From: Anaerolineae bacterium
GTDB lineage: Bacteria > Chloroflexota > Anaerolineae > Aggregatilineales > Phototrophicaceae
DNA length: 64,000 bases
NCBI GenBank assembly: GCA_019912965.1
Contig: JAIOHM010000156.1
Coordinates: 20,660-84,659, forward strand
Direction: 5' to 3'
In this document: one piece after another, positions 16,286-24,373 of the stretch
How positions within the stretch are numbered: the first letter of the stretch is position 1
Layout of the letters: every line of letters begins with the position of its first letter
Program-made: the position numbers and the translations under genes
The notes under the pieces: generated by a model
Told to the model about the DNA's origin: nothing
Seen by the model: the letters and a program-made list of their open reading frames with translations, nothing else
Databases searched by the model: none

Positions 16286-18088
16286 ATGAAACGCGAAAAC
16301 ATCCGCAATTTCTCCATCATTGCTCATATCGATCATGGCAAGAGCACGCTTGCAGATCGTTTATTGCAACTGACCAACACCGTTGCCGAGCGCAACATGC
16401 AGGAACAACTTTTGGATAGCATGGATTTAGAGCGTGAGCGTGGTGTGACAATCAAAGCATCTGCTGTCCGAATGCAATATCGATCCAAAAACGGTCAGGA
16501 TTATGAGATCAATCTGATTGATACCCCAGGTCATGTTGACTTCAGTTATGAGGTCAGTCGTGCGCTCCAAGCCTGTGAAGGAGCTGTCCTGGTCGTCGAT
16601 GCCAGTCAGGGCGTAGAAGCCCAAACATTGGCTAATCTTTATCTAGCGCTTGATCAGGATTTGGAACTGATTCCAGTCATCAATAAAATAGACCTTCCTG
16701 CCGCCCGTCCGGCTGAAGTGACCAAAGAGTTAGAGGATTTGCTTGGCATTTCTGGCGAACAGATGATTCCGATTTCGGCTAAACAGGGTCTCGGTATCCA
16801 GGAAGTGCTTGAAGCTATTATTGAGCGTGTGCCGCCACCCGAAGGAATTCTGAACGCTCCATTGCGTGCTCTGGTCTTCGACTCGCATTACGACTCCTAC
16901 AAGGGTGTAGTGGCCTATGTGCGCGTGATTGATGGACGGATTGACAAGCATTCTCTTCTACGCCTAATGGCAACTGATGCCCGTTTCGAACCCGTAGAAA
17001 TTGGGGTTTTCAGTCCCACTATGCGCCCTGTCGATATGCTCGAAGTAGGCGAAGTGGGATATGTGGCGACTGGGTTTAAGACGGTTCGGGAATGCCGCGT
17101 GGGCGATACGATAACCACCGTGATCAATGGCACAACCGAACCTTTGCCGGGATACCAGAAGGTCAAGTCAATGGTCTTCGCTGGATTTTATCCTACCGAT
17201 AACGATGATTATGCCAATTTGCGTGATGCACTCGAAAAACTCCAGCTTAACGATGCTTCATTGGTCTACGAACCGGAAACTTCACAGGCACTAAACTTTG
17301 GTTTCCGTGTAGGTTTTCTTGGTTTGTTTCACATGGAGATTATTCAGGAGCGTTTAGAGCGGGAATATGACCTGGATATTCTGGCAACTGCTCCCAGCGT
17401 GGCCTATGAGGTTGTTAAAACCGACGGTGAAACCATCATCATAGACAGTCCAGCTCACTTGCCAGACGAAAACATCATCCGTGAAATCCGTGAACCTTGG
17501 ATGAAAATCCAGATTTATACCCCACAGGAATTTATCGGCCCGGTTATGGATTTGGTGATTAAGAAGCGGGGTGAATACATCACAACGGAATATCTTGACC
17601 CGACCCGTGTAATGTTGCACTATCGAATGCCATTGTCTGAGGTTATCGTCGACTTCTTTGATCGACTAAAAAGTGCGACCAAAGGTTATGCCAGCATGGA
17701 TTATCAGTTTGAAGAATACCGTGCTGGTAATCTAGTCAAGATGGATATTTTGGTCAACAACGAGCCTGTTGATGCTTTAGCGCTCATTGTCCATCGCGAT
17801 GATGCCTTTCATAAAGGCCAAAAATTGGTCACAAAACTCAAAGAACTCATTCCGCGCCAGATGTTCGTTGTTCCTATTCAAGCAGCAGTGGGGAAAAAGG
17901 TTATTTCGCGTGCAAACGTCAGTGCCATTCGTAAAGATGTGTTGGCAAAATGTTACGGTGGCGACATCACGCGCAAGAAAAAACTGCTCGAAAAACAGAA
18001 AAAAGGTAAGAAACGTATGAAGATGGTTGGGCAGGTTGAAGTTCCCCAGGAAGCATTCATGGCACTGCTTCGGCTGGATGAGGATTAA
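16286..18088 (+). CDS. lepA: Elongation factor 4 (LepA), ribosomal back-translocase GTPase
   Basis: A 600-residue translational GTPase, the usual LepA length. G1 motif AHIDHGKSTLAD, G3 DTPGHVDFSYEV, G4 NKIDLP, then domains II and III (YANLRDALEKLQLNDASLVYEPE), an EF-G-like V domain, and the LepA-specific basic C-terminal region (KCYGGDITRKKKLLEKQKKGKKRMK). LepA acts on stalled ribosomes under ionic or cold stress. A TATAAT lies at 16247-16252, without a well-spaced -35. The last four bases overlap the convergent phosphoribosyltransferase-like gene, the two stops sharing TTAA. Confidence 0.97.
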   Translation: MKRENIRNFSIIAHIDHGKSTLADRLLQLTNTVAERNMQEQLLDSMDLERERGVTIKASAVRMQYRSKNGQDYEINLIDTPGHVDFSYEVSRALQACEGAVLVVDASQGVEAQTLANLYLALDQDLELIPVINKIDLPAARPAEVTKELEDLLGISGEQMIPISAKQGLGIQEVLEAIIERVPPPEGILNAPLRALVFDSHYDSYKGVVAYVRVIDGRIDKHSLLRLMATDARFEPVEIGVFSPTMRPVDMLEVGEVGYVATGFKTVRECRVGDTITTVINGTTEPLPGYQKVKSMVFAGFYPTDNDDYANLRDALEKLQLNDASLVYEPETSQALNFGFRVGFLGLFHMEIIQERLEREYDLDILATAPSVAYEVVKTDGETIIIDSPAHLPDENIIREIREPWMKIQIYTPQEFIGPVMDLVIKKRGEYITTEYLDPTRVMLHYRMPLSEVIVDFFDRLKSATKGYASMDYQFEEYRAGNLVKMDILVNNEPVDALALIVHRDDAFHKGQKLVTKLKELIPRQMFVVPIQAAVGKKVISRANVSAIRKDVLAKCYGGDITRKKKLLEKQKKGKKRMKMVGQVEVPQEAFMALLRLDED

Positions 18089-18663
18089 CTTATCTGTCTC
18101 GACCATGCATAAACAGTTTCAGCTTGTCCGGGTGGTAATCGCCCGAGATTTGTCAGGTGCGTTATAACTTCAATAATGCTAAAAACTGTCATCACTGGAA
18201 TGTTTGTGAATCTGGCCTGAGTTTCCAGATTGAATAACGTCAGTACGCCCTGAATATTAAGGCCGACTTGCTCGGCCTTTTTAATCAGTGGCTGTAAAGG
18301 TTGATCTTCAGCCAAAGTTGTTGCTACAAGCAGCGCATTGTGGCCTGAGTTATAAGCGCCCACCAAATCATAAGCGGTAATCGCCCCCTGCCCTTTGCTG
18401 TACACCAATGATAATTTGGTTTCAAGACTGAGCGCCACTCCAAACGGCATACTATCTGTTGTAGCTAGAATTCGGTCGACTCTGTATTCATCAATTTGTG
18501 AGCGTGCTGCTATTGCTATCTGTGAAAGAAGTTTGGGATATGCAGGCAGATAATCTGGTGTAAACCGAAATGGAACAAACTCTTGCCCTTCTTGGAATCG
18601 ACCAAATTGGATAAGACCGGTATCTAATAACTGCTCAATCAAAGTGTGCAGGTTAACGGTCAT
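18085..18663 (-). CDS. Orotate phosphoribosyltransferase-like protein with degenerate PRPP motif
   Basis: A 192-residue protein that follows the order of an OPRT fold: an N-terminal hood (LIEQLLDTGLIQFGRF), DRILATTDSMPFGVALSLE, LVYSKGQGAITAYDLVGAYNSGH, and a C-terminal ILxxL-type strand. The PRPP-binding signature, VEDVVTTG in active enzymes, reads LLVATTLAED, without the two acidic residues. The Lys-rich loop is also altered. It is therefore probably not a working OPRT. The ATG at 18663 overlaps the cinA stop by 11 bases (translational coupling). A longer reading frame upstream is only the cinA end in another frame. Confidence 0.72.
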   Translation of the reverse strand: MTVNLHTLIEQLLDTGLIQFGRFQEGQEFVPFRFTPDYLPAYPKLLSQIAIAARSQIDEYRVDRILATTDSMPFGVALSLETKLSLVYSKGQGAITAYDLVGAYNSGHNALLVATTLAEDQPLQPLIKKAEQVGLNIQGVLTLFNLETQARFTNIPVMTVFSIIEVITHLTNLGRLPPGQAETVYAWSRQIS

Positions 18664-19900
18664 CCCATTGCTCCTGCAGCAGCTGCCACAACATTGACAT
18701 TCCCCAAGTACTAGACCACGCCTGTGCCATTTCAGATTGTCCACCGAAACCATATGCTCGCGAACGTGATTTTTGGGGTGTATAAACCGCTATCGCCGTT
18801 CCATCCTCTGAATCTGCTTGATCCGCATTCAGCTCTGGTCGGCAAACTACCGCTATCGCTGCTGTAGCATTGGCTTGCTTGCAAAGCGTAAGCGCAACAT
18901 GCTCGGCAAGTTCTCGTATTGGCATTGCAGAATCGACTGCCAAGGAAACGCGCAATGCATCTGGGTTTTCATAAATTTCCACATTCTTCAGCACATAAAC
19001 CCCATTTGCGACTTGCTTGATCCGCTGGCTAATTGGCTCGCCAATGCCTGTCTCACTAATCACGAGTGTGCCAGCATTAGCATTGAGGAGTTGAACGAGT
19101 ACATCTTCAATCCGGTCATTATTTACACCAAAGATAAATTTCCCCACACGTTCTCGAATGTGCGCCTCGACAATAGCGATCATGTTGTCAGCTTCCGCTT
19201 CGCTCTCTGCCTTAGCTGTAATACGAACATCCACTTGGCCTGAATGGGCTGCTAAACCAACCGTTGGGTTATTTTGTTGAAGTAGTGTTTTACCAATTTC
19301 AGCATCTAATAAGCTTTCACCGATTCCAGCTGTTTTGAGTACCCGTGCTTTGATGATTTTGCCATCCAGTTGGTAGCGTTTCTTCAAGAATGGTACAACC
19401 CGTTCCGCCAACAAAAATTTCATTTCGCGAGGTACACCTGGAAGACTGATGACCACCTTGTTTTCGTATTCAACGATAAATGAAGGGGCGGTTCCCACTG
19501 GATTCTCGATCACAATGCTGCTGTCCGGCAAATAAGCCTGTTGACGATTGTTTTCGGTCATCTGTGCCCGAAATCCAGCGAACCGTTCAGCAATCTTATC
19601 GAGCAAATCTTGATGAAATGTCAATCCTCGTTTGGTAGCAGTCGCTACTGCTTGCCGGGTCATATCATCAACCGTCGGCCCTAACCCACCACAGGTGATA
19701 ACCACGTCAGCACGATCGAGCGCAATACGAATGGCATCCACAATTCGTTGCTCGTTATCGCCAACCGAAGTCATAAAATACAAATTGATTCCTATGTCGC
19801 GCAGAACATGGGCGATATGAACCGAATTAGTATCCGTAATTTCACCCAGCAGAATTTCAGTTCCAATTGCAATGATCTCGGCGTTGACATTTTGAGACAT
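18653..19900 (-). CDS. cinA: CinA-like protein (MoCF domain with divergent CinA C-terminal domain)
   Basis: A 415-residue protein of CinA length. The N-terminal MoCF-type domain is clear: IGTEILLGEITDTNS and GGLGPTVDDMTRQAV. It is the ADP-ribose/NAD-metabolite hydrolase part. The C-terminal region (about 255-415), which in CinA/PncC holds nicotinamide mononucleotide deamidase, lacks the AESCTGG and SGIAGP motifs; SETGIGEP occupies the first position. So the deamidase is probably lost or altered. AGAAGG lies five bases before the ATG. The orotate phosphoribosyltransferase-like gene overlaps its stop and is read from the same message. Confidence 0.9.
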   Translation of the reverse strand: MSQNVNAEIIAIGTEILLGEITDTNSVHIAHVLRDIGINLYFMTSVGDNEQRIVDAIRIALDRADVVITCGGLGPTVDDMTRQAVATATKRGLTFHQDLLDKIAERFAGFRAQMTENNRQQAYLPDSSIVIENPVGTAPSFIVEYENKVVISLPGVPREMKFLLAERVVPFLKKRYQLDGKIIKARVLKTAGIGESLLDAEIGKTLLQQNNPTVGLAAHSGQVDVRITAKAESEAEADNMIAIVEAHIRERVGKFIFGVNNDRIEDVLVQLLNANAGTLVISETGIGEPISQRIKQVANGVYVLKNVEIYENPDALRVSLAVDSAMPIRELAEHVALTLCKQANATAAIAVVCRPELNADQADSEDGTAIAVYTPQKSRSRAYGFGGQSEMAQAWSSTWGMSMLWQLLQEQWDDR

Positions 19901-19953
19901 GGTTTACCTTCTGGTAGTGGGGATGCAATTTTGTCGGAGATAACATGAGAAAT

Positions 19954-19982
19954 TTGGCAAATCCAAGACTAGTGATTATAAT
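19954..19982 (+). promoter_or_regulatory. Strong predicted sigma70 promoter for the UgpC-type ATPase gene
   Basis: TTGGCA (19954-19959), a 17-base spacer and a perfect TATAAT (19977-19982). The start of transcription would be about 100 bases before the GTG start, leaving a leader of about 100 bases without an evident riboswitch. Confidence 0.72.
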
Positions 19983-20087
19983 CTGTCATCAAAATGGAAT
20001 TCACAGCAAAGCAAAATCTTTGTGCAAATTCCACAAATTTATTGCAAAAGTTTTTCTCTCACATAGTACCCAAACGGAGGATAGCAA

Positions 20088-21227
20088 GTGGCTAGTGTAA
20101 CCTTTAATCATGTGTATAAGCGTTACTCAAACAACATGGTTGCTGTTAAGGATTTGCACATCGAGGTTGAAGACAAAGAATTCTTAGTCTTCGTTGGCCC
20201 TTCTGGATGTGGTAAATCGACCAGTCTACGTATGTTAGCTGGACTGGAAGAAATCAGCGATGGTGAAATCCTGATCGGCGACCGTGTAGTAAACAATGTC
20301 GCCCCGAAAGATCGGGATGTCGCGATGGTGTTTCAGAGTTATGCACTGTACCCGCATATGACAGTGTATGACAATATGGCATTTGGTTTGCGGTTGCGGA
20401 AGACTCCCAAGCAAATCATCGATCAACGTGTCCATGAAGCTGCCAAGAGCCTCGGTATCGAACAGCTTTTGGATCGCCGCCCCCGCCAGCTTTCTGGTGG
20501 GCAGCGTCAGCGTGTTGCCGTAGGACGCGCTATTGTTCGCGAACCAGCAGTATTTTTGATGGATGAGCCGCTCTCCAACCTGGACGCCAAGTTGCGGGTT
20601 GAAGCCCGTTCGTTCATCAGCAAACTGCATCAACGTCTTGGTACAACTTTCATCTATGTTACCCACGATCAGGTGGAAGCCATGACAATGGGTACGCGCA
20701 TCTGTGTGCTCAATGCAGGTGAGCTTCAGCAGATCGATACCCCCTATAATTTGTACCACAATCCGCGCAACTTGTTTGTGGCTGGTTTCATTGGCAGTCC
20801 GTCGATGAATTTCTTTGATGCCACGATTAAGCATGAAGGCGGCTCAACCTTTGTTGATACTGGTACGATCCGCATTCAATTGCCCGCCGAACATGCTGAA
20901 GGTTTCAAAGCACAAGTTGGAAACAAAGTGGTATTTGGTATCCGACCGGAAGATATCCACGATGTAGACTTCCAACCGCCCGGAATTGTTCCTGCCATTA
21001 TCGAAGCCAATGTGGATGTAGTTGAACAGATGGGCAATGAAATGGTTGTCTATCTGGAAGACAAAGGCACCAGTTTCATTTCTCGTATGGATCCGCGTAC
21101 TCGTGCGCGTGTTGGTCATCGTATGGGTGTTGTTTTCAACATGGATAACATGCACCTATTTGATGTAAACACTAAGTTGTCGTTGTCATACGAACTGAAA
21201 TTAGCCGAGGCAGCTAAAGCTAGATAA
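20088..21227 (+). CDS. ugpC: UgpC/MalK-type ABC ATPase
   Basis: A 379-residue ATPase of the sugar importer class. Walker A GPSGCGKSTS, Q loop, signature LSGGQRQRVAVGRA, Walker B VFLMDEPLSNLDAKLR, H loop VTHDQVEAMT, and C-terminal TOBE domains (VVFGIRPEDIHDV). It would energise carbohydrate-importing permeases, often shared among several importers. The start is GTG with GGAGG seven bases upstream. It stands alone with its own strong promoter and terminator and no permease or binding protein beside it, as expected for an MsmX-like multi-task ATPase. Confidence 0.94.
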   Translation: MASVTFNHVYKRYSNNMVAVKDLHIEVEDKEFLVFVGPSGCGKSTSLRMLAGLEEISDGEILIGDRVVNNVAPKDRDVAMVFQSYALYPHMTVYDNMAFGLRLRKTPKQIIDQRVHEAAKSLGIEQLLDRRPRQLSGGQRQRVAVGRAIVREPAVFLMDEPLSNLDAKLRVEARSFISKLHQRLGTTFIYVTHDQVEAMTMGTRICVLNAGELQQIDTPYNLYHNPRNLFVAGFIGSPSMNFFDATIKHEGGSTFVDTGTIRIQLPAEHAEGFKAQVGNKVVFGIRPEDIHDVDFQPPGIVPAIIEANVDVVEQMGNEMVVYLEDKGTSFISRMDPRTRARVGHRMGVVFNMDNMHLFDVNTKLSLSYELKLAEAAKAR

Positions 21228-21248
21228 GCGCAACGGTAATAAACTCTG

Positions 21249-21280
21249 AAAACCGCTCATGTGATTTGAGCGGTTTTTTT
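21249..21280 (+). terminator. Rho-independent terminator after the UgpC-type ATPase gene
   Basis: AAAACCGCTCA (21249-21259) pairs perfectly with TGAGCGGTTTT (21267-21277) across a 7-base loop, followed by a run of T. Confidence 0.93.
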
Positions 21281-21303
21281 ATGGTATATCTAACACATGG
21301 ATA

Positions 21304-21333
21304 TTGTTATTCTAATCTCTGCCCCATTATAAT
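21304..21333 (+). promoter_or_regulatory. Predicted sigma70 promoter for the GNAT-like/GT4 pair
   Basis: TTGTTA (21304-21309), an 18-base spacer and TATAAT (21328-21333), placed just after the upstream terminator and about 45 bases before the preferred GTG start. Confidence 0.6.
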
Positions 21334-21378
21334 TTTCATGATCTGGATGTGTTTTATTCGCTACCCAAAGGAACTTCT

Positions 21379-22413
21379 GTGAAGCTTACCGGTTACCATC
21401 AGGCTGATGTATTTGACTTACTACGTGCGGAGTGGAATACCCTCTTATACCATAGCACAGCGGATCGCATCTTTAGCACTTGGGAATGGCTTTCAACTTG
21501 GTGGGACGCTTATCAACCGGGAGAACTTTGGGTAATTACTTGCCGTGATGATGCAGGTCAGTTGATAGGGTTAGCCCCTTGGTTTATAGAAGATCATCCT
21601 GTACATGGTCGCGTTGTGCGGAGTATAGGTTGTGTTGATGTGACAGATTATCTGGATATTATTCTGAATACACAGTTTGTAGATGCCGTTTTAGAGTGCA
21701 TAGCGAGCTACATTGCTCAGAACACCCACAAGTTTGATGTCATTGATTTGTGTAACTTACCAGAAGATTCTCCCGTTTATCAGCGTTTTCCGGATTTGGC
21801 ATCTCAACATGGGTTCTCGGTAACCACTACACAGCAAGAAGTGTGTCCGGTTATTCAACTGCCTAATAAGTGGGAAGAATATCTGGAATCCTTGGATAAA
21901 AAGCAGCGGCATGAACTTCGTCGTAAATTGCGTCGAGCTGAGGGTGCGGCTGAAAAAGTGGATTGGTATATCGTTGGAACAGAACATAATCTGGCGACAG
22001 AAATAGATCGGTTTATCCATCTCATGGCTGCCAGTCATCCAGAAAAAGCGGGCTTTCTTCAGAATGTACAGAATCTTGATTTCTTCAAAAAAATCGTGCC
22101 AATCATTTATCAAAACGGTTGGTTGCAGATGTGCTTCCTAACCATTGATGGTCAAGCGACCGCAGCCTATTTGAACTTTGTCTATAACAACCATGTACTG
22201 GTATACAATTCTGGCTTATTGCCCGATCACTATGGGCATCTAAGCCCCGGGATTGTGTTGTTGGCTTATAACATCCGCAATGCAATCGAATCAGGCCGTA
22301 AAGTCTTCGATTTCTTGCGCGGGAACGAAGTTTACAAATATCGTATGGGTGGTCAGGATACCCGTGTTTACATGCTCAGAGCCCATGCTGTTGTAACGAC
22401 CCAGGGGGTCTGA
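21379..22413 (+). CDS. GNAT-superfamily acyltransferase of the BioF2/CelD (FemAB-like) type
   Basis: A protein of 344 residues. It has an N-terminal segment with ADRIFSTWEWLSTWWDAYQPG and LIGLAPWFIED, typical of CelD/BioF2-like acyltransferases, and a basic helix (KKQRHELRRKLRRAEG) before the C-terminal GNAT-like domain with GQATAAYLNFVYNNHVLVYNSG. These proteins transfer acyl or aminoacyl groups, often onto cell-surface glycans. A GTG at 21349 could begin the frame, but AAAGGAA lies five bases before the GTG at 21379, and that start is used. The stop overlaps the ATG of the glycosyltransferase gene, so the two are coupled. The acceptor is unknown. Confidence 0.85.
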   Translation: MKLTGYHQADVFDLLRAEWNTLLYHSTADRIFSTWEWLSTWWDAYQPGELWVITCRDDAGQLIGLAPWFIEDHPVHGRVVRSIGCVDVTDYLDIILNTQFVDAVLECIASYIAQNTHKFDVIDLCNLPEDSPVYQRFPDLASQHGFSVTTTQQEVCPVIQLPNKWEEYLESLDKKQRHELRRKLRRAEGAAEKVDWYIVGTEHNLATEIDRFIHLMAASHPEKAGFLQNVQNLDFFKKIVPIIYQNGWLQMCFLTIDGQATAAYLNFVYNNHVLVYNSGLLPDHYGHLSPGIVLLAYNIRNAIESGRKVFDFLRGNEVYKYRMGGQDTRVYMLRAHAVVTTQGV

Positions 22414-23684
22414 TGTCTCTCAATCGTCTTGCTATGCTATCCGTTCATACAAGTCCACTTGCCTCGCTTGGAGGTGATAAAACAGGTGGGATGAATGTTT
22501 ACGTCAAGGATTTAGCTCAAGAGTTGGGAGAGAAAGGCATTCAGATCGATATTTATACCCGTCGTAGCGATCTGGATACACCAGAAGTTGATCACAGTAT
22601 TGGCACTAATGTTAGAGTTATTCACATCACAGCAGGTCCGCTTCGTGTACTTTCGCCCGACGATGTATATTCGCACCTATCCCAATTCACGGCGGGCGTA
22701 ATTGCTTTTACAACGCGCCATCAAATCCAATATGATGCGATTTATAGTCACTATTGGTTAAGCGGGTGGGTAGCCAACAAACTGAAAGAGGTTTGGGGAA
22801 CGCCATTCGTCCAGATGTTTCACACTCTGGGCCACATGAAAAATCGAATCACCCCCGGTTATGCCCCTGCCCTCACGCCCGATACACGTGTAGCAACGGA
22901 AACACAATTAATGCAGTGGGCAGATCGTATCGTTGCTGCTACTCCAGCTGAATATGCTCAACTGCGTTGGTTATATCGCGCTGATCGTCGCAAAATTCTG
23001 ATTATTCCCCCGGGGGTTAATAATCGACGCTTCTATCCCGTCCCGATGGCGCAAGCTAAAGAACAACTTGGGATCGACCCAATGACCAATTTACTGTTGT
23101 TCGTTGGCCGGATTGAACCGCTAAAAGCAGTTGACACTATTCTGGAAGCCCTCCGATTGATTCTGAAATCATCACCGGACACCTTAAAATCAACTAAGCT
23201 CGTCGTGATTGGTGGTGATCCAAATAATTCAGCGGATCTTCAGCTAGCACGGCTCAAATCAATAACAGAACAACTGGGTTTGACGGAGATAGTTCAATTC
23301 ATCGGCGCGAAGAACCAGGATGCTTTGCATTTATACTATGCAGCATCGCTGACCGTAATTATGCCATCCGATTATGAATCTTTCGGGATGGTTGCGCTAG
23401 AGGCGATGGCTTCTGGAACACCTGTAATCGCCTCACAGATTGGTGGATTGGCATTTCTTGTTGAAGATGGTAAAAGTGGTTTTCTCGTGCCTACCCGTGA
23501 ACCAAGCGCTCTCGCCGAACGCATCCAGATGTTACTGAATGAATCAAATAAATTGCAGTATATGCGAACTGCTGCTGCACAACGTGCTAGTCAATACAGT
23601 TGGTCGGCAATTGCCGACCAACTGCTTGTTGTCTTTGGCGGGCTTGGCAACCGGACAACAACTTCTATCCGCCGTAAGCATTAG
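22413..23684 (+). CDS. Family 4 glycosyltransferase (GT-B, MshA/sucrose-phosphate synthase-like)
   Basis: A 423-residue GT-B glycosyltransferase. The N-terminal donor/acceptor site GGDKTGGMNVYVKDLAQELG, the basic loop RRKILIIPPGVNNRRFYPV, LLLFVGRIEPLKAVDTIL, and the GT4 EX7E motif ESFGMVALE with ASGTPVIAS are all present. Members use nucleotide sugars to build glycosides such as mycothiol precursors, sucrose phosphate or glycolipids. Coupling with the acyltransferase-like gene suggests surface glycan or glycolipid modification. Its 3' end overlaps a small minus-strand gene by 20 bases. Confidence 0.92.
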   Translation: MSLNRLAMLSVHTSPLASLGGDKTGGMNVYVKDLAQELGEKGIQIDIYTRRSDLDTPEVDHSIGTNVRVIHITAGPLRVLSPDDVYSHLSQFTAGVIAFTTRHQIQYDAIYSHYWLSGWVANKLKEVWGTPFVQMFHTLGHMKNRITPGYAPALTPDTRVATETQLMQWADRIVAATPAEYAQLRWLYRADRRKILIIPPGVNNRRFYPVPMAQAKEQLGIDPMTNLLLFVGRIEPLKAVDTILEALRLILKSSPDTLKSTKLVVIGGDPNNSADLQLARLKSITEQLGLTEIVQFIGAKNQDALHLYYAASLTVIMPSDYESFGMVALEAMASGTPVIASQIGGLAFLVEDGKSGFLVPTREPSALAERIQMLLNESNKLQYMRTAAAQRASQYSWSAIADQLLVVFGGLGNRTTTSIRRKH

Positions 23685-23976
23685 GAATATTGGCAACAGT
23701 TGCAGTGATGTAAGGTTCTTTTTCCTGGATTGCTATTGCCACTTCCTCGGAAATAGTCAACTGCCCTTTGTGGTACAGCACATCGTTAAAGCCATCATAG
23801 CGATAGCGCCGATTGACCCAACCATACTGCGGATGCTGAAAAACTACATTGAACTGTAGTGCTTCATCATCCTTGATGTATTTTTCATCAAGAATCCATA
23901 CAGGTGCATACTGCTCGAGGTGAGGGATGGCTTTGGCATCCCGTTTCGTACGCAGATTTTGTTCCTTGGTATCCAT
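23665..23976 (-). CDS. Small conserved-looking hypothetical protein
   Basis: A 103-residue soluble protein I do not recognise. It opens with a charged stretch (KEQNLRTKRDAKAIPHLEQ) and then a compact region rich in aromatic residues (APVWILDEKYIKDDEALQF, PQYGWVNRRYRYDGFNDVLYHKGQ), ending with VAIAIQEKEPYITATVANIPNAYGG. AGAGGA seven bases before the ATG supports translation. It overlaps the end of the GT4 gene on the opposite strand. No membrane segment or signal peptide is evident. The Trp/Tyr-rich middle could be a small beta-barrel domain, but that is a guess. Confidence 0.7.
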   Translation of the reverse strand: MDTKEQNLRTKRDAKAIPHLEQYAPVWILDEKYIKDDEALQFNVVFQHPQYGWVNRRYRYDGFNDVLYHKGQLTISEEVAIAIQEKEPYITATVANIPNAYGG

Positions 23977-24080
23977 AAATCAATCCTCTGTTGCAGCCGA
24001 ATTACTTCAATTGTAACCGTCTCATATCCATTTCGACAAGAAAAACATCGCCCCTTCTGGAACTTGGCTTGGTTGTATGC

Positions 24081-24103
24081 TATGATAACCCTCCTGTTAT
24101 CAT
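24081..24103 (+). promoter_or_regulatory. Extended -10 promoter overlapping an inverted repeat, upstream of the carbamoyltransferase island
   Basis: TGC followed by TATGAT (24081-24086) resembles an extended -10 element. It overlaps a perfect 8-bp inverted repeat, ATGATAAC (24082-24089) and GTTATCAT (24096-24103), with 6 bases between, which may be an operator. It lies 22 bases before the first gene of the island. No -35 is evident. Confidence 0.4.
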
Positions 24104-24124
24104 GGAATCAATTGACACGGAGTA

Positions 24125-24367
24125 ATGCGCTTGCGAGAAATTCTCAGCTTGATGTGGAAGCGGTTGGGGATTATTGCCTCGATTGTGGGGGATGTTCAAG
24201 GGCGGTTCATCGCTACATTATTCTACTACACCATCCTTGTCCCATTTGGTCTAATCGCTCGGATGTCAAGCGACCCCCTCCGACGACAAATCGAGCCTGC
24301 CAATTCCTATTGGCTAGAACGTCCCCCGGTTCCCACTGAACTTGACGCCGCCAAACGGCAGGGTTAA
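24125..24367 (+). CDS. Small single-pass membrane protein upstream of the carbamoyltransferase
   Basis: An 80-residue protein with one hydrophobic helix (about residues 27-45, ATLFYYTILVPFGLIARM) between a basic N-terminal half and a hydrophilic C-terminus rich in Pro (RPPVPTELDAAKRQG). GGAG is only two bases before the ATG. The TTG two codons on is better spaced and could be the real start. It is followed by the carbamoyltransferase gene after 6 bases, so the two are probably cotranscribed. Small membrane proteins commonly accompany such carbamoyltransferases. The function is unknown. Confidence 0.65.
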   Translation: MRLREILSLMWKRLGIIASIVGDVQGRFIATLFYYTILVPFGLIARMSSDPLRRQIEPANSYWLERPPVPTELDAAKRQG

Positions 24368-24373
24368 ACATAA

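Noticed and set aside
18664..18753. A Cys-rich N-terminal extension of the OPRT-like frame (ECQCCGSCC), resembling a zinc finger
   Set aside because: It lies inside cinA in another frame. The ATG that overlaps the cinA stop is the natural start, so the Cys cluster is an artefact.
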